Of a stretch of 64,000 nt of DNA, positions 1-9,473 are shown in pieces (position 1 is the stretch's first letter; every line of letters starts with the position of its first letter). The notes under the pieces were generated by a model. It worked only from the letters and a program-made list of their open reading frames with translations, made no database searches and was not told the origin of the DNA. Source of the stretch: an uncultured Rhodospirillaceae bacterium (lineage in GTDB: Bacteria; Pseudomonadota; Alphaproteobacteria; Rhodospirillales; Magnetospirillaceae); contig CAJANL010000099.1 of NCBI GenBank assembly GCA_903941105.1, positions 1 to 64,000 of the forward strand. The letters run 5' to 3'. The translations under genes were made by a program, and so were the position numbers.

Positions 1-100
1 ACGGTAAATCTCGCACCGCTCATCCAAGCTGAGCTGATCGTAGGTCGTTCCCATCGCAACATCCCATCTTAAGGGTGTTGCACTTCAATCGTGAGTCTAG

Positions 101-215
101 GGGGTCCATGTTGGGGCAAGGACAGGCATTTGCCCCCATATGCTGTGCTGCAGGACGCATGGATTCCCGCCTTCGCGGGAATGACGAAAGGAAAGTTGAG
201 TGTTTCCGCACCTTG
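101..215. repeat. Dispersed repeat copy A (partial), matches 6621-6735
   Basis: Nearly identical to 6621-6735: ggggtcc(a/g)tgttggggcaaggac(a/t)ggcatttgcccccatatgctgtgctgc(a/c)ggacgcatggattcccgccttcgcgggaatgac, then (g/a)aaggaaagttgag...ccgcacc(t/c)tg. Confidence 0.9.
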
Positions 216-317
216 CTAATAACGGAGCACGTGGAGAGGAGAAACCGCGTCTAAGCCGCAATGAAGGCGTTGGATCAGCAGCTGGTGCGACAGGTGGCCG
301 ACGTTGCCGCCCGACCC

Positions 318-518
318 TCAGTGCCCGATCTCCTTGCCGCCCCTGGTGAGGCGCTCGATTTCGGTGAGAACGAGATAGGCTTCATCCTGGCGGCGAAGGT
401 CGCCGGTGCGCCCCAGTTCCACCGCCTCCTGGGTGACGATCTCGGCGGCGCCGACACCGTGACGACGAATCAAATGACGGGCCCTGAATGCGATGTCCTG
501 CGGGCTGGATGTCAACAT
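318..518 (-). CDS. Small hypothetical protein (66 aa)
   Basis: ORF MLTSSPQDIAFRARHLIRRHGVGAAEIVTQEAVELG...; GGAGGG-like ribosome binding site just upstream of ATG on the minus strand. Confidence 0.45.
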   Translation of the reverse strand: MLTSSPQDIAFRARHLIRRHGVGAAEIVTQEAVELGRTGDLRRQDEAYLVLTEIERLTRGGKEIGH

Positions 519-579
519 ATTGATGCCCTCCGCTCAGATTTCGCATTATTTAGCGCAACTGCGCTCAAATGCAAGAAAA

Positions 580-972
580 TCAGCGATTGGCCATCATGCG
601 AAACAGCGGCACGTCCACTTCCCGTTCGTGCTTGTCGATCATGGCGACGATGCGTTCCATTTCGGCCACGACCACACTGGCGTCCACCTGGCCAACCTGC
701 CGCGACAGGCTCTTCAATGCCTCCAATATCGCCAGATGATCCTCGCGCAGGATGGCGGCCGCCTCGCGGTCGTGCTTGAGCGCCAAGCGCTCCTCTGCGG
801 CGGTATGAAGTGCCAGCCGTTGATACAGGGTCTCCAAGGCCTCGCGGACGATGTGGGGGCTGACATCCACCCGCACCAGACCCAGCAGGCGGGTGGCGAT
901 CTCGAAGAATTTTTCGTGTTCCTGGTCCAACTCGACAGTGCCGGCCGTCCATTCGGGGTTGAGCTTCAGCAT
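580..972 (-). CDS. Bacteriohemerythrin / hemerythrin-like oxygen-binding protein
   Basis: LDQEHEKFFEI, LHTAAEERL (HxxxE), EDHLAIL and DKHEREVDVPL (HxxxxD) match the hemerythrin di-iron ligand pattern. Confidence 0.85.
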   Translation of the reverse strand: MLKLNPEWTAGTVELDQEHEKFFEIATRLLGLVRVDVSPHIVREALETLYQRLALHTAAEERLALKHDREAAAILREDHLAILEALKSLSRQVGQVDASVVVAEMERIVAMIDKHEREVDVPLFRMMANR

Positions 973-1175
973 GAATCCTCGGGGGGAATGAGCATGAACC
1001 CAGGGAGCATAGACTCAAAAGGAGACTGAATTTCATGCTCACCTTGAACCGGCGGTCACCGGATGATGAACCGGATGTTAACCGAGCGGCGATGTATCAA
1101 AATGGCATGGATACGCAGGTGATATTCCTCACTCCTTGGTGCAAGATAGCTACTCGCTTCGGCAGGAGGATCACG

Positions 1176-2315
1176 ATGGACGTCAGGCAGATACAGGTGA
1201 AATCGTTGCAGGGGGCGAATCTGGCAAGCGTCCAGGAGATCGCGCCCGGGCTGGTTCTGGTGTTCGGCGCCGTCGGACTGCTCGACGAGCCCGGAGTGTT
1301 CGACCTGCTTTCCACCGCCTTCCCGGGGGCGACCCTGGCCGGATGCTCCACCGCCGGCGAGATCACCGCCAAGGGCGTTTCGGACGGCACCTGCGTCGTC
1401 ACCGCCATCCGCTTCGACACCGTCCGCCACCGGGTGGTCGACGCCGCCGTGCCGGCCATGGCCGCCTCGGAGGGGGCCGGCCGCGAGGTCGGACGCGCCC
1501 TCGCCGCCCCCGACCTTGCCGCCATCCTGCTGTTCGGCAAGGGCGTCGATGTCAACGGCAGCGCCCTGATCGAGGGACTCATGGCCGAAGTCGGCCGCGC
1601 GGTGCCCATTTCCGGCGGGCTGGCCGGCGACGGCGGATCCTTTACCCGCACCCTGACGGTGACGCCGTCGGGCATTCTGCCCGACCGGGTGGTGGCGGTG
1701 GGCCTCTACGGCGACGGCCTGAAGATCGGCCATGGCAGCTTCGGCGGCTGGTCCGCCTTCGGCCCGCCGCGCAAGGTGACCCGCTCGGAAGGCAACGTTC
1801 TCTACGAACTGGACGGCCTGCCTGCCCTCGATCTCTACCGTGAGTACCTCGGCGAATACGCCAAGGACCTGCCGGCCTCCGGCCTGCTGTTTCCCTTCGA
1901 GATGCTCGACGAGGGCCACGCTTCGGTGGGCCTGATCCGCACCATCCTCGGCGTCGACGACGCCAAGGGGGCACTGATCCTGGCCGGCGACATCGATCCA
2001 ACAGGCTATCTGCGGCTGATGCACGCCAGCACCGACAACCTGGTGGACGGCGCCGAAGCCGCCGCCCGACGTATCTGCGATGCCCTGGGCGGCGAAGTCG
2101 GCGACGGCCTTGGCGTGCTGGTGTCGTGCGTCGGTCGCAAGCTGGTGATGGGTGACGCCGTCGACGAGGAGGTCGAGGCGGTGGCCGGCGTGTTGGGACG
2201 CTCGCTCAAGTTGACCGGCTTCTATTCGTACGGCGAGATCGCCCCGTTTTCCTCCACCACCGACTGCAAGCTGCATAATCAGACCATGACGGTGACCTTC
2301 CTCGGCGAGCACTGA
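1176..2315 (+). CDS. FIST domain (FIST_N/FIST_C) signal transduction protein
   Basis: ATG at 1176 after AGGAGG; VLVFGAVGLLDEP..FPGATLAGCSTAGEI and C-terminal GVLVSCVGRKLVMG..LGRSLKLTGFYSYGEIAPF typical of FIST_N/FIST_C. Confidence 0.85.
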   Translation: MDVRQIQVKSLQGANLASVQEIAPGLVLVFGAVGLLDEPGVFDLLSTAFPGATLAGCSTAGEITAKGVSDGTCVVTAIRFDTVRHRVVDAAVPAMAASEGAGREVGRALAAPDLAAILLFGKGVDVNGSALIEGLMAEVGRAVPISGGLAGDGGSFTRTLTVTPSGILPDRVVAVGLYGDGLKIGHGSFGGWSAFGPPRKVTRSEGNVLYELDGLPALDLYREYLGEYAKDLPASGLLFPFEMLDEGHASVGLIRTILGVDDAKGALILAGDIDPTGYLRLMHASTDNLVDGAEAAARRICDALGGEVGDGLGVLVSCVGRKLVMGDAVDEEVEAVAGVLGRSLKLTGFYSYGEIAPFSSTTDCKLHNQTMTVTFLGEH

Positions 2316-2317
2316 CC

Positions 2318-5300
2318 ATGCATCGCCTACTGCTTCGCCAACTGCGCCGAGCCTGCGGCGTGGATGGCGAAGCCGAAGTCCTGGCCATCATCGAGGGGTT
2401 CGCCACGGCCGACGTCGCGGCGCTGCCACCGGGCGTCGCGGCGGTGATCGGCGGACTGCCCGACCTGCTGCGCCGCGTCGGCGATACCTATGACCAGCAC
2501 GAGCGCGACCTCACCTTGCGCAATCGCTCGCTGGAGCTGAGTTCCGGCGAACTGGGCCGCGCCAACGCCAAATTGCGCGAGGAGGCGGCATCGCAGTCGC
2601 GGGTGATCCAATCGCTACGCCATACCGCCAACGAAATCGCCCTGTCCATGGGGCATCCCCGGACCCGCGACGACGACGCCGGACTGGAGAGCCTGACCAA
2701 CCTGATGGCGACGCTGGTGAGCGAACGCGGCACCTTTCAGCGTGAACTGGAGTGGCAGAAATTCGCGTTGGACCAGCACGCCATCGTCAGTATCACCGAT
2801 CGCGACGGCATCATTCTCTACGCCAACCGCAAATTCTGTGAGATCAGCGAGTTCACCGCCGATGAGCTGATCGGCCGCAACCACCGCATCGTCAAGTCGG
2901 GGGAGCACGATCCCAGCCTGTTCACCGAGATGTGGCAGACCATCACCGCCGGCCGTGTCTGGCATGGCGAGATCTGCAACAGGAAAAAGAGCGGCGGTCT
3001 CTATTGGGTCTCGGCCACCATCGTGCCCGTCAACGATGAGCATGGCCGCCCGCTGCAATATGTCGGCATCCGCACCGACATCACCGAGCGCAAGGTGATG
3101 GAGGCGGCCATGCGCGAGAGTGAAAACCGCCTGCAGATCGCGTTGCAGGCCGGGCGCATCGGCCTGTGGATCTGGAACCTGCAGACCGATCTTGCCTTCT
3201 TCAGCGACCAGTGGATGACCATGCTGGGCTATGGGGCCAATGAATTCGAGCACACCGGCGCCACCTGGCTGCATCTGCTATGCCCCGAAGACAAGGACAT
3301 CACCCAGGCAGCGCTGGAGCGCCACCTTGACGGCAACGACCCGGCCTACGAGGCCGAATTCCGCCTGCGCCACAAGGACGGCTCGTGGCGCTGGATCCTG
3401 GCTTCGGGCCGGGTGATCGACAGCGCCCCCGACGGCAGGCCGCAGCGCATGGCCGGTATCCACAAGGACATCACCGACCGCAAACAGGTCGAGGAACTGC
3501 TGAAGGTGGCGGTGGACAAGGCGGAGGCCGCCAACCGGGCCAAGAGCGACTTCCTCGCCACCATGAGCCACGAGATCCGCACCCCCATGAATGGCATCAT
3601 CGGCATGACCGGCCTGTTGCTGGACACCGAGATGAGCCCCGAGCAGCAGCACTTCGCCAACACGGTGCGCAACTCGTCCGAGGCGCTGCTGTCCATCATC
3701 AACGATATCCTCGATTTCTCGAAGATGGAGGCCGGGCGGCTGGAGTTCGAGGAAGGCCCGTTCGAGATCCGCCCGCTGGTGGAGGGCGTCATCGACATCC
3801 TGGTGCCGCGCCTGCGGGACAAGGACATCGACCTCTCCTACCTGGTGCCGCCCGAAGCGCGCGGCGTGTTCCGCGGCGATTCGGGACGGCTGCGCCAGGT
3901 ACTGCTGAACCTTGCCGGCAATGCCGTCAAGTTCACCGACAAGGGGACGGTGACCCTGGTGGTCTCGGTGCGCCGGCTGGAAGATGACCGGGCACGGCTC
4001 AGGGTCAAGGTGGTCGACACCGGCGTTGGTGTCCCCGAGGCCGCGCGCTCGCGGCTGTTCAACATGTTCAGCCAGGCCGATTCGTCGACGGCGCGCCGCT
4101 TTGGCGGCACCGGCCTCGGCCTGGCCATCAGCAAGCGCATCGTCGACATCATGGGGGGCGAGATCGGTTTCGACAGCGTCGAGGGCGTGGGCAGCACCTT
4201 CTGGTTCGAGGTGCCGCTGGGTGTCACCACCGACACCCCCAGTGACGAGATCACGGACTCCCCGCTGCGGGAGACCCGAATCCTGGTGGTGGACGACAAC
4301 GCCACCAACCGGGAAGTCTTCCAGCATCAGCTGGAGCAGTGGGGCGCCACGGTGGACATCGCCGAGGGTGCCGCCGTCGGCCTGATCGCAGTGCGGGCGG
4401 CCATCACCGCCGGACGGCCCTACAACCTCGCTTTGCTTGATCACCAGATGCCGGGGATGAGCGGCCTCGACCTCGCCGCCGTGCTGCGAGCCGACCCGGC
4501 CTGCGCCGTGACCCGGCTGATCATGGCCAGCTCAGCCAACCCGGCCGATATCAAGGCCAAGGCGGCCGCCGTAGTGGATCAGTTGCTGACCAAGCCGGTG
4601 CGCCAGAGCAGCCTGCTCGACAGCCTGATGCTGGTGCTTGGCCGCACCACCGCAGGCCCCGCCAGCACCCACGTCCCCTTCGACTTCTGCTCGCTGACCG
4701 CCGGTCCCAGCCTGCGCATCCTGGTCGCCGAGGACAACGCCATCAACCAGCAGGTGGCGGTGGGGCTGCTGGCCAAGCTGGGCCATCGCGCCGACGTGGC
4801 CGACGACGGCAGCGAGGCGGTCACCCTGGTGGAACAGGGCGACTACGATCTGGTGTTGATGGATATGCAGATGCCGCGCATGGACGGGCTGACCGCAACG
4901 CGGACGATCCGCGCCCTGTCCACGCCCAAGTGCAAGGTCACCATCATCGCCATGACCGCCAACGCCATGAGCGGCGACCGCGAAACCTGCCTCGCTGCCG
5001 GCATGGACGACTACATCGCCAAGCCGGTGGACCGCCACCGCCTGGGGGCCCTGCTGGAACGTTGGCAGGGGAAATTGACCGCCGGACGACACGATCGCCA
5101 ACCGGCGGCGCCGGTCGCCGCGCCCGAGCCGCCGCCGCCCCACCGTATGTTCGATCTTATCGACGAGGAGACGCAGGCCGACCTGCGCGATGCCTTGGGC
5201 GACGAGTCCTTCGACGATCTGGTGGCCGGCTTCCTCAAGGGTATTCCGTCTCGGCGGCAGGATATCCGGGCCGCCATCGAACGCGGCGACGGCAAGGCCG

Positions 5301-5479
5301 CCGCCGCGGTGGCCCATTCCCTGAAGGGGGCGGCACTCAATCTCGGCTTCACCCGCCTGGCCAACGCGGCCTCGCGGCTGGAGGAGGCCGGCAAGTCCGG
5401 CGAGGGCGACCTGCCCCCGCTGGGCGACGCGCTGGCCGAAGCCGCGGAAGCCACCATCACCCACCTCGCCCATACCTAG
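2318..5479 (+). CDS. Hybrid sensor histidine kinase (PAS-PAS-HisKA-HATPase-REC-REC-Hpt), no evident transmembrane segments
   Basis: PAS/PAC blocks, [20 protein letters not shown]-box, [14 protein letters not shown]-box, two receiver domains ([31 protein letters not shown]), C-terminal Hpt ([15 protein letters not shown]). Confidence 0.95.
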   Translation: MHRLLLRQLRRACGVDGEAEVLAIIEGFATADVAALPPGVAAVIGGLPDLLRRVGDTYDQHERDLTLRNRSLELSSGELGRANAKLREEAASQSRVIQSLRHTANEIALSMGHPRTRDDDAGLESLTNLMATLVSERGTFQRELEWQKFALDQHAIVSITDRDGIILYANRKFCEISEFTADELIGRNHRIVKSGEHDPSLFTEMWQTITAGRVWHGEICNRKKSGGLYWVSATIVPVNDEHGRPLQYVGIRTDITERKVMEAAMRESENRLQIALQAGRIGLWIWNLQTDLAFFSDQWMTMLGYGANEFEHTGATWLHLLCPEDKDITQAALERHLDGNDPAYEAEFRLRHKDGSWRWILASGRVIDSAPDGRPQRMAGIHKDITDRKQVEELLKVAVDKAEAANRAKSDFLATMSHEIRTPMNGIIGMTGLLLDTEMSPEQQHFANTVRNSSEALLSIINDILDFSKMEAGRLEFEEGPFEIRPLVEGVIDILVPRLRDKDIDLSYLVPPEARGVFRGDSGRLRQVLLNLAGNAVKFTDKGTVTLVVSVRRLEDDRARLRVKVVDTGVGVPEAARSRLFNMFSQADSSTARRFGGTGLGLAISKRIVDIMGGEIGFDSVEGVGSTFWFEVPLGVTTDTPSDEITDSPLRETRILVVDDNATNREVFQHQLEQWGATVDIAEGAAVGLIAVRAAITAGRPYNLALLDHQMPGMSGLDLAAVLRADPACAVTRLIMASSANPADIKAKAAAVVDQLLTKPVRQSSLLDSLMLVLGRTTAGPASTHVPFDFCSLTAGPSLRILVAEDNAINQQVAVGLLAKLGHRADVADDGSEAVTLVEQGDYDLVLMDMQMPRMDGLTATRTIRALSTPKCKVTIIAMTANAMSGDRETCLAAGMDDYIAKPVDRHRLGALLERWQGKLTAGRHDRQPAAPVAAPEPPPPHRMFDLIDEETQADLRDALGDESFDDLVAGFLKGIPSRRQDIRAAIERGDGKAAAAVAHSLKGAALNLGFTRLANAASRLEEAGKSGEGDLPPLGDALAEAAEATITHLAHT

Positions 5480-5489
5480 GAGCGTTGCC

Positions 5490-6563
5490 ATGTTGGTCCA
5501 TATCGTCGACGACAACGAGACCAACCTGATGCTGTTCGAGCAGATCGTCCGCAAGATCGGCGGCGAGCTGGAGATCGTCTGCTTCGCCGACCCGATCAAG
5601 GCTTTGGCCGCCTGCACCGCCGGGCTGCCCGACCTGGTGCTGGTGGACTACATGATGCCCGAGGTGGACGGCCATGAATACGTGCGTCGGGTGCGGGCCA
5701 TGCCGGGCTCGCGCGACGTTCCCATCGTCATGGTCACCGCCGCCAGCGAGCGCTCGGTCCGCCAAAAGGCCCTCGAACTGGGGGCGACGGATTTCCTGAC
5801 CAAGCCGGTGGACCCCAGCGAAGTCAAGGTCCGCCTGAGCAACCTGCTGGCCCTCCGGCGCGGCCATCTCCGGCTCAAGGACCAGAACCGCTGGCTGGCC
5901 GACGAAGTGCGCCAGGCCACCCGCATGGTGTTCGAACGCGAGCACGAGTTGATCGTGCGCCTGTCCAAGGCGGCGGAGTTCCGCGACCCCGAGACCGGCG
6001 GCCACATCCAGCGCATGGCCCATTTCTCGCGGCTGATCGCCGAGCGCCTCAACCTGCCGGACGACATCTGCGAGTTGCTGCTGAAGGCGGCGCCCATGCA
6101 CGACGTTGGCAAACTGGGCATCCCCGACAGCATCCTGCTGAAGCCGGGACGGCTCGACGTCGAACAGTTCGAGATCATGAAGCGCCACCCGGCCATCGGA
6201 CACGCCATCCTCAACGACAGCCCGTCGCACCTGATCCAGGCGGGCGCCGAAATCGCCCTGGCGCATCACGAGAAATGGGACGGCACCGGCTATCCCAACG
6301 GCCTGGCCGGCGAGGCCATTCCGCTGCACGGCCGCATCGTGGCGGTGGCCGATGTGTTCGACGCCCTCACCAGCGAGCGGCCCTACAAGCAGGCCTGGAG
6401 CATGGAGCGCGCCTGCACCTTCCTGACGGAGGCGCGCGGCAGCCATTTCGAGCCGGCTTGCGTCGACGCCTTTCTTCTCGCCTGGGACGAGGCCGTCGCC
6501 ATCCGCGCCAACTTCGTCGATCCGCCCATGCCCATGGAATCCATGGACCAGCTACTGGCTTAG
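5490..6563 (+). CDS. Response regulator with C-terminal HD-GYP phosphodiesterase domain
   Basis: REC (VDYMMPEVDGHEY), HD (APMHDVGKLGIPD), HHEKWDGTGYPNGLAGEAIPLHGRIVAVADVFDALTS HD-GYP signature. Confidence 0.95.
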   Translation: MLVHIVDDNETNLMLFEQIVRKIGGELEIVCFADPIKALAACTAGLPDLVLVDYMMPEVDGHEYVRRVRAMPGSRDVPIVMVTAASERSVRQKALELGATDFLTKPVDPSEVKVRLSNLLALRRGHLRLKDQNRWLADEVRQATRMVFEREHELIVRLSKAAEFRDPETGGHIQRMAHFSRLIAERLNLPDDICELLLKAAPMHDVGKLGIPDSILLKPGRLDVEQFEIMKRHPAIGHAILNDSPSHLIQAGAEIALAHHEKWDGTGYPNGLAGEAIPLHGRIVAVADVFDALTSERPYKQAWSMERACTFLTEARGSHFEPACVDAFLLAWDEAVAIRANFVDPPMPMESMDQLLA

Positions 6564-6735
6564 CAGGGTGCGGAAAACCTCTTCCCGCCGCCCTTCATCT
6601 CGTCACCCCCGCGAAGGCGGGGGGTCCGTGTTGGGGCAAGGACTGGCATTTGCCCCCATATGCTGTGCTGCCGGACGCATGGATTCCCGCCTTCGCGGGA
6701 ATGACGGAAGGAAAGTTGAGTTTTTCCGCACCCTG
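6564..6735. repeat. MITE-like element, copy B, with terminal inverted repeats and internal palindrome
   Basis: Left end cagggtgcggaaaa (6564-6577), right end tttttccgcaccctg (6721-6735) are inverted repeats; flanked by TTAG on both sides (6560-6563 and 6736-6739); inner arms cgtcacccccgcgaaggcggggggtcc (6601-6627) / ggattcccgccttcgcgggaatgacg (6681-6706). Confidence 0.85.
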
Positions 6736-6810
6736 TTAGAGCTCTGCGCCTGTGGGATCGGGCTGATTTATTCAGTGCCCTTGCCGGGTCCTTGCCGGGC
6801 GACCGGATGC

Positions 6811-7956
6811 TTACGTCCGGCTGGCGCCGGCCACCGCCGCCCGCACCTGGTCGACCACCCGGTCCACCCGGTCCATTCCCATGCCAGGCCAGAACGGCAG
6901 CGACAGCACGCTGTCGCCCCACTGCTCGGCCAGGGGGAAATCTCCAGGCCGGTAGCCGAAGCGCTCGCGGAAATACGCCGTGAGGTGGATGGGAAGGTAG
7001 TTCACCACCACCCCGCACCCGGCCTGCTGCAGGCGGGCGAGCAGGGTATCGCGGTCGAGTTCGAGGCTGCGGATGACGAACAGATGCCAGGCCGACTGCG
7101 ACCGCGGGCGCTGCGCCGGCACCATGATCCCCGGCACCGAGGCCAGCCCGCGGCAATAGCGCTCGGCCAGGGCCTGCCGGTCGGCCACCTTGCGCTCCAG
7201 CCGGAGAAACTGCGGCAGCAGGAATGCCGCCTGGATGTTGCTCATGTTGTACTTCCAGCCGAACACATCCATGTCCCAGTGCCGATAGCCCTCCTTGGCG
7301 CGGTCGGCGGCGGTCTTGGTCACGCCGTGGGTGGCGAGGCGCCTGATCAGGCCGGCGCGTTCGGCATCGTCGGTCACCAGGGCGCCGCCCTCGCCGCAGT
7401 TCAGGTTCTTGGTGGCGTAGAAGCTGAAGCAGGCGGCCTCCGACAGCATGCCGGGCCGCACCCCGTCGCGCTCGCCCTCGACGCAATGGGCGGCATCCTC
7501 GACGATGGCCAAGCCATGCCTGTCCGCCAAAGCCCGCAGGGGGCGCATGTCGACCATCTGGCCGTAGAGGTGAACCGGCAGGATGGCCCGGGTGCGCGGC
7601 GTGATCGCCGCCTCGACCAGGGTGACGTCCATGTTGCCGGTATCGGCTTCGATGTCGACGAACACCGGCACCGCGCCCGCCTGAAGGATCGCGGTGGCGG
7701 TGGCGACGAAGCTCATGGGGGTGGTGATGACCTCGTCCCCCGGACCGACGCCGAGGGCGGTCAGGGCAAGGTGGATTGCGCCGGTGGCGCTCGACAGGCC
7801 GATGGCATGGCGCCGGCCGAGATAGGCCGCGAAGCGCTGCTGGAACTCGTTGACCGTGTCGCCGGTGGTGAGGATCGGCGTCGCCAGGACGGCCCGGACC
7901 GCATCGAGTTCGGCCTCACCCAGGTCGTGGAGGTAGAAGGGGATCGCGTCCGTCAA
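6811..7956 (-). CDS. DegT/DnrJ/EryC1/StrS family sugar aminotransferase
   Basis: IPFYLHDLGEAELDAV..TGDTVNEFQQRFAAYLG, EDAAHCVEG, and SFYATKNLNCGEGG with the PLP lysine. Probable TTG start at 7956 overlapping the upstream stop. Confidence 0.9.
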   Translation of the reverse strand: MTDAIPFYLHDLGEAELDAVRAVLATPILTTGDTVNEFQQRFAAYLGRRHAIGLSSATGAIHLALTALGVGPGDEVITTPMSFVATATAILQAGAVPVFVDIEADTGNMDVTLVEAAITPRTRAILPVHLYGQMVDMRPLRALADRHGLAIVEDAAHCVEGERDGVRPGMLSEAACFSFYATKNLNCGEGGALVTDDAERAGLIRRLATHGVTKTAADRAKEGYRHWDMDVFGWKYNMSNIQAAFLLPQFLRLERKVADRQALAERYCRGLASVPGIMVPAQRPRSQSAWHLFVIRSLELDRDTLLARLQQAGCGVVVNYLPIHLTAYFRERFGYRPGDFPLAEQWGDSVLSLPFWPGMGMDRVDRVVDQVRAAVAGASRT

Positions 7957-9473
7957 AAATGGTCTCCCTGATGGGGCGCCACCGCCCGTCGTTGCTTTCG
8001 TCCGCTCAAGCGCCGCCACACGGCCGCGGCAAGCCGGGGATACTGCCGGACATCCCCCAGCATCCGCGCCAGCCGGTGACGGCGAATACGCGACATCAGG
8101 CGGGAGTGGGCGTCCCTGAGGTATTCGGGGTCGAACTGGTCGGTGCGGATGAGCCCCTGGCCGTTCAGCTGGGTGGCCACGGCCAGGCGCTCGGGGGTGA
8201 TGTCGGCGACCAGCAGCTTCTGCTCGACCACCACATCATACAGCTCGGTGCCATAGAGTGGCGTGGCGACCATCATCTGGGGCATCACATCGTATTTCGA
8301 ATACAGCATGAAGGCGAAATCCAGCGTCCGCTGGATCTGCTCGCGGGTTTCCCCGGGGAAGCCGATGATGAAGAAGCAGGACAAGGGCAATTCGTGTTCG
8401 AAGCACAGTTTCGCCGCATGGACGAGATGCTCAAGCTTGATCTTCTTCTTGACCAGCGTGTCGAGGACGGTCTGATCGCCGGATTCGGCTGCGATGATTA
8501 GCCCGACACAGCCCGATGCCTTCATGGCATCAAGCAATTCATCGTTGAGGGTGTCGGCCCGGATACCGTTGGGGGTGTCCCAGGTCAGCTTCAACCCGCG
8601 CTCGGTCAACCCCGCAACGATCGTCAGGCAGCGGCTGCGCTTGAAGGTGAAATTGTCATCCTCGAACGAGATGTGCCGCACGTCGTAGGTCGTCAGCACA
8701 TGCTCGATGTGGTTCAGGGTGTATTCCGGCGAATGGGCCCGCCAGTTGGAGCCCATGTGCAGGTTGATCGAGCAGAAGGTGCACGTATAGGGGCAGCCAC
8801 GGCTGGTGATCATGGAAATGGACCGCGCCCGCCGCACCCGGGTGGCGATCCCTTCGTCGATGCGCCGGAAATACAGGCCCATGTCGACCAAGTGATAGGC
8901 CGGCAGCGGCAGTTCGTCGAGATCCTTGATCGGAACCACCGGGTTGGCCACCACGCGGCCCTGGGGGTCGCGCCAGATCAGATTGGGCACCGCCCGCAGG
9001 TCGCCGCCATCCGCCAGGGCGCGGATGAGGTCGGGCAGCGCGTGCTCCCCCTCACCGGCGATGACGTAGTCGGCGAGTCCGCTCGCCGCCATGAAGTCCT
9101 TGCCGGTGACGGTGAAATGGGGGCCGCCGGCGACGATCACCGCCGCGGGCGCCGCGTCGCGGACCAGGGTCATGGCATGCAGGGCGTTGGCGGCCTGTGC
9201 CGTGAATGGCGCACCGACGCCGACGATATCGGGGGCCTCCTCACGCAGTCTGCGGCGGAACACGTCATCGTCGACGCCATGATGGATGATGCCGGCGGCC
9301 TCGCTGATCCGGGTCTCCTCGCACAGGAGGCAGTCGAAGATGCGGACCGCCATGCCGGCTCGCTCAAGCACGGCGGCGACGTACATCAGCCCGAGCGGCA
9401 GACCCAGCCGAACGCCCTTGGCGCCCCAGCCGTAGGTCCGCGACGGATTGATCAGCAGAACCCGCGCGGTCAT
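7953..9473 (-). CDS. B12-binding domain radical SAM protein
   Basis: N-terminal cobalamin-binding-like region (VGVGAPFTAQAANAL..VVAGGPHFT), radical SAM motif SRGCPYTCTFCSIN. Confidence 0.9.
   Translation of the reverse strand: MTARVLLINPSRTYGWGAKGVRLGLPLGLMYVAAVLERAGMAVRIFDCLLCEETRISEAAGIIHHGVDDDVFRRRLREEAPDIVGVGAPFTAQAANALHAMTLVRDAAPAAVIVAGGPHFTVTGKDFMAASGLADYVIAGEGEHALPDLIRALADGGDLRAVPNLIWRDPQGRVVANPVVPIKDLDELPLPAYHLVDMGLYFRRIDEGIATRVRRARSISMITSRGCPYTCTFCSINLHMGSNWRAHSPEYTLNHIEHVLTTYDVRHISFEDDNFTFKRSRCLTIVAGLTERGLKLTWDTPNGIRADTLNDELLDAMKASGCVGLIIAAESGDQTVLDTLVKKKIKLEHLVHAAKLCFEHELPLSCFFIIGFPGETREQIQRTLDFAFMLYSKYDVMPQMMVATPLYGTELYDVVVEQKLLVADITPERLAVATQLNGQGLIRTDQFDPEYLRDAHSRLMSRIRRHRLARMLGDVRQYPRLAAAVWRRLSGRKQRRAVAPHQGDHF

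Noticed and set aside
20-211. 63-aa minus-strand ORF (..SSFPRRRESMRPAAQHMG..)
   Set aside because: Translation of the dispersed repeat; the FPRRRES string is the repeat palindrome, not a gene.
6568-7971. 467-aa plus-strand ORF beginning in the repeat
   Set aside because: Antisense to the DegT aminotransferase and begins inside the MITE-like element.
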